Assembly (NCBI RefSeq): GCF_900188275.1
Contig: NZ_FZNY01000004.1
Location: forward strand, 62,001-126,000
DNA length: 64,000 nt
DNA from: Dokdonia pacifica
GTDB lineage: Bacteria > Bacteroidota > Bacteroidia > Flavobacteriales > Flavobacteriaceae
Direction: 5' to 3'
Part shown: piece after piece, positions 61,218 to 64,000 of the stretch
Layout: each line of letters begins with the position of its first letter
Position numbering within the stretch: position 1 is the stretch's first letter
The notes under the pieces: generated by a model
Seen by the model: only the letters and a program-made list of their open reading frames with translations
Databases searched by the model: none
Told to the model about the DNA's origin: nothing
Program-made: the position numbers and the translations under genes

Positions 61218-63597
61218 CGGAAAGGGAATCCAAACCGTAGTAGATATCATTGAGAAGAAGGCTAAAAAAGGGGAGGCAATTACCGTTGTGCTTTCAGCGA
61301 GAGGCGCGTCTACAAACGAACTTGAAGAGATTCTTGAAAAAGCTTCTAAAAACGAAAATTATAAAGCGCAACTAGAAGCATTTAAAAACTATCAACTCCA
61401 AGGCTATGAAGCCTTAGACGCTCAAGAAGAATTTCATGCACTTGATACACTTTTTGAAGGGGTTTCATTATTGGGCGATTATAGTGAAAAAATAAAAGAC
61501 AAAGTGTTGTCTCATGGAGAGTTGCTCTCTGCTAGATTAGTCACAGCATTATTAAAAGAGAAAGGAGTCAATGCTCATTTTACTGATAGCAGATCCTTAA
61601 TTGTTACTGATGATCAATTTGGAAATGCACAACCCTTAGATAGTCTTTCTAAAGAAAAAGTAAAGGCTCATTTTAAAAAGTATAACGGAACTACTGTAAA
61701 TGTTGTAACAGGTTTTATAGCATCCAATCGCAATCAGGAAACAACCACATTAGGAAGAAATGGAAGTAATTATACCGCCTCATTATTGGCTAGTTTTTTA
61801 GATGCAGAAGAGCTCCAGAATTTTACGCATGTAGATGGTATTTATACAGCAAATCCAGACCTAGTTGCCGATGCCAAAAAGATTAAAAAACTGTCTTTTA
61901 CAGAAGCTAATGAATTAGCTCATTTTGGGGCAAATGTATTGCATGCTAAAACAATTATTCCACTTGTAGAAAAGAAAATACCATTACGCATTTTAAATAC
62001 ATTTGACCCTGAAAATGAAGGAACTTTAATTACCTCAGAAGAAAATGAAGATGGTATCAAAAAACTATCAGTATTAGAAAATGTGTCTCTTATTAGTTTA
62101 GAAGGAAGAGGGCTTTTAGGTCGTGTAGGTGTAGATGCTCGAATCTTCCAGGCGCTAGCATATGAAAACATAAGTATCAGTATTATTTCACAAGGATCTT
62201 CCGAAAGAGGTATTGGATTAATCGTAAATAGCACTAATGCTTCCAAGGCAAAAAAAGTACTGGAAGAAGAATTCAAAACTGATATTTATAAAAAGGATGT
62301 AAGTGCAATATTGATCAAAGATGATGTATCGGTTGTTTCTATTATAGGACAAGATTTAAGTACATTTCATAAACCGTATAATAGACTGATTAAAAATCAA
62401 ATTGTTCCGCTTTTAGTTAATAATACAGCGACAGGGAAAAATGTAAGTTTAGTGGTTCTTAAAAAGCAATTACACAAAACACTCAATGTGATTCATGGAG
62501 AGATTTATGGAGTTGCAAAAAAAATAAACCTTGCCATATTTGGTCATGGTCTCGTAGGAGGCACCCTGATTGATCAAATACTGGCATCTAGAGATGAAAT
62601 AGAGAAAAGGAAAAATATTCATTTAAATATTTTTGCCATAGCCAATTCTAAAAAAGTACTCCTAAGTAACAGCGGAGTTGATCATCGATGGAAAACTAGT
62701 TTGCAAAATCAAGGAGTATCATATACGCTAGATGATATTATACAATATGCAGATAAACATCATTTAGAAAATGTAATTGCTATAGATAATACAGCAAGTA
62801 AAGATTTTGTATACAATTATGAGCATTTAGTCACCAATGGATTTGATTTGGTGTCTTCTAATAAAGTTGCAAATACGGTTGATTATGAATTTTATAAATC
62901 CCTTAGATCAACTCTAGAGAATCACCAGAAGCAATATCTATATGAAACAAATGTAGGTGCTGGATTACCTCTAATAGAAACCATTAAATTATTGCATCTC
63001 TCTGGAGAAAATATTACACGAATAAAAGGCATTTTTTCAGGCTCATTGAGCTATCTGTTTAATACATTTTCGGTAGAAGATAGACCTTTTAGTGAAGTGT
63101 TAAAAGAAGCAATGGATAGTGGGTATACAGAACCAGATCCAAGAGAAGATTTATGTGGGAATGATGTCGCTAGAAAATTATTAGTACTTGCTAGAGAATT
63201 AGATCTTAAAAATGAATTTGAAGATATTACGATTCATAATTTAATTCCAGCACATTTAAGAGAAGGAACAGCTCAAGAATTCTTAGGAAAAATACAAGAG
63301 TTTGATACGGTTTTTGCAAAAATAAAAGCAGCGCAGCCTGAAGGGAACGTACTTCGTTATGTTGGAGATTTACATGGAGACTTATCTAAGGATAAAGGGA
63401 TTATGGATGTACAATTAATCTCTGTTCCAAAAGATAGTTCGTTAGGACAGGTAAAAGGATCAGATTCTATATTTGAAATTTATACAGAATCTTATGGTGA
63501 TCATCCTATGGTTATTCAAGGGGCTGGTGCAGGTGCTACAGTAACAGCTAGAGGTGTTTTTGGGGATATACTCAAAGTAGCACAATCTATTAATTAA
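61180..63597 (+). CDS. thrA: Bifunctional aspartokinase / homoserine dehydrogenase
   Basis: An 805-residue fusion protein. The aspartokinase part (about 1-450) begins MKILKFGGKSLANG and includes tandem ACT-type regulatory segments (ISIISQGSSERGIGLIV). The homoserine dehydrogenase part (about 445-805) begins LAIFGHGLVGGTLIDQIL and contains SSNKVANT, YETNVGAGLPLIETI and the long EPDPREDLCGNDVARKLLVL block. It catalyses the first and third steps from aspartate to homoserine. Expression under the SAM-I riboswitch would tie homoserine supply to methionine demand. The ATG lies inside metX. Confidence 0.95.
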   Translation: MKILKFGGKSLANGKGIQTVVDIIEKKAKKGEAITVVLSARGASTNELEEILEKASKNENYKAQLEAFKNYQLQGYEALDAQEEFHALDTLFEGVSLLGDYSEKIKDKVLSHGELLSARLVTALLKEKGVNAHFTDSRSLIVTDDQFGNAQPLDSLSKEKVKAHFKKYNGTTVNVVTGFIASNRNQETTTLGRNGSNYTASLLASFLDAEELQNFTHVDGIYTANPDLVADAKKIKKLSFTEANELAHFGANVLHAKTIIPLVEKKIPLRILNTFDPENEGTLITSEENEDGIKKLSVLENVSLISLEGRGLLGRVGVDARIFQALAYENISISIISQGSSERGIGLIVNSTNASKAKKVLEEEFKTDIYKKDVSAILIKDDVSVVSIIGQDLSTFHKPYNRLIKNQIVPLLVNNTATGKNVSLVVLKKQLHKTLNVIHGEIYGVAKKINLAIFGHGLVGGTLIDQILASRDEIEKRKNIHLNIFAIANSKKVLLSNSGVDHRWKTSLQNQGVSYTLDDIIQYADKHHLENVIAIDNTASKDFVYNYEHLVTNGFDLVSSNKVANTVDYEFYKSLRSTLENHQKQYLYETNVGAGLPLIETIKLLHLSGENITRIKGIFSGSLSYLFNTFSVEDRPFSEVLKEAMDSGYTEPDPREDLCGNDVARKLLVLARELDLKNEFEDITIHNLIPAHLREGTAQEFLGKIQEFDTVFAKIKAAQPEGNVLRYVGDLHGDLSKDKGIMDVQLISVPKDSSLGQVKGSDSIFEIYTESYGDHPMVIQGAGAGATVTARGVFGDILKVAQSIN

Positions 63598-63620
63598 TTT
63601 ACATATTAAGAATTCTATAA

Positions 63621-64000
63621 ATGACTTATATACATCCAGAGACTCAAGCGATACGTACACAAACAGAACGTTCTCAACATCAAGAGCATTCAGTGCCAGT
63701 ATACTTAACGTCAAGTTTTGTATTTGATGATGCCGAAGAGATGAGAGCTTCTTTTGCCGAAGAGAAACAACGTAATATCTATAGCCGATATACAAATCCA
63801 AATAACCACGAATTAGTACAAAAAATGTGTTTACTGGAAGGAGCAGAAGCAGGGCATGCATTTGCTACAGGAATGTCGGCTATTTTTAGCACATTTGCTG
63901 CGTTGTTAGATAGTGGAGATCACGTACTTTCGGCACGCTCTATTTTTGGAAATACACATACGCTATTCACAAAGTATTTTCCTAAATGGAATATTTCACA
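63621..64000 (+). CDS. Trans-sulfuration PLP enzyme, 3' partial (O-succinylhomoserine sulfhydrylase-like)
   Basis: The first 126 residues before the window ends. MTYIHPETQAIRTQTERSQH, then VPVYLTSSFVFDDAEEMRA, IYSRYTNPNNHELVQKM and FATGMSAIFSTFAALL are typical of the MetZ/MetB branch of Cys/Met-metabolism enzymes. It starts 23 nt after thrA, so it probably belongs to the same SAM-I-controlled operon, giving a second sulfhydrylase-type enzyme in addition to metY. The PLP lysine lies beyond the window. Confidence 0.9.
   Translation, partial: MTYIHPETQAIRTQTERSQHQEHSVPVYLTSSFVFDDAEEMRASFAEEKQRNIYSRYTNPNNHELVQKMCLLEGAEAGHAFATGMSAIFSTFAALLDSGDHVLSARSIFGNTHTLFTKYFPKWNIS

Overview
The window is a low-GC chromosome segment from the Bacteroidota, most likely a marine member of the Flavobacteriaceae. 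The evidence is the T9SS C-terminal sorting domain, GLPGLI proteins, a DUF5686 protein, SusC-like N-terminal domains, AraC regulators fused to TPR domains, -7 promoter boxes of the form TAnnTTTG, and a near absence of Shine-Dalgarno sequences. The genus cannot be fixed from sequence alone. No tRNA, rRNA, CRISPR array, transposase or integrase gene was seen.

Region 1 (1-21.1 kb) is a class I lanthipeptide-type RiPP locus. It holds a split dehydratase (LanB N-terminal protein at 14459 and elimination-domain protein at 16683), a LanC-like cyclase (7538), a C39-peptidase ABC exporter (17598), an HlyD-type adaptor (19804) and at least ten small precursors, one cut by the left edge. Four large membrane-anchored regulators (signal peptide, periplasmic TPR array, one membrane helix, cytoplasmic AraC-type HTH) lie among them. 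Each regulator is followed directly, on its own strand, by one precursor. This repeated regulator-precursor module is the most unusual thing in the window and suggests peptide-sensing circuits. A second group of four short precursors shares a PPPG core motif. Several precursors share a 5' leader element. A third type is Cys-rich with an EQK-INGG/INGA leader.

Region 2 (21.2-42.7 kb) is largely housekeeping: nupC plus a bifunctional nuclease, the electron transfer flavoprotein genes etfA/etfB, pyruvate dehydrogenase E1 beta diverging from them across a perfect 28-bp palindrome, a DUF5686 protein, a LamG/T9SS protein, a giant alpha-2-macroglobulin with an inserted SusC-like segment, soluble and membrane pyrophosphatases, a lipocalin-like lipoprotein and a deoxynucleoside kinase.

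Region 3 (42.8-53.2 kb) centres on a two-component system. It is transcribed away from a run of envelope genes: a secreted charged protein, two GLPGLI proteins, a TonB-dependent-receptor-like barrel and a TlpA-like lipoprotein. Three GTTAAC repeats at exact 10-bp spacing sit between the two transcription units. A duplicated 3' end of the response regulator lies just downstream of it. A DinB-like protein, a small secreted protein and a TMEM175-type channel follow.

Region 4 (53.3-64 kb) has a serine hydrolase and then methionine/SAM metabolism: metK behind a SAM-II-type riboswitch, fur, a nitroreductase, and metY-metX-thrA plus a further trans-sulfuration gene behind a SAM-I riboswitch. The palindrome GCTTTCGCGAAAGC, often extended to TACGCTTTCGCGAAAGCGTA, occurs about once per 5 kb, inside and outside genes, and also caps a family of roughly 85-bp REP-like elements.
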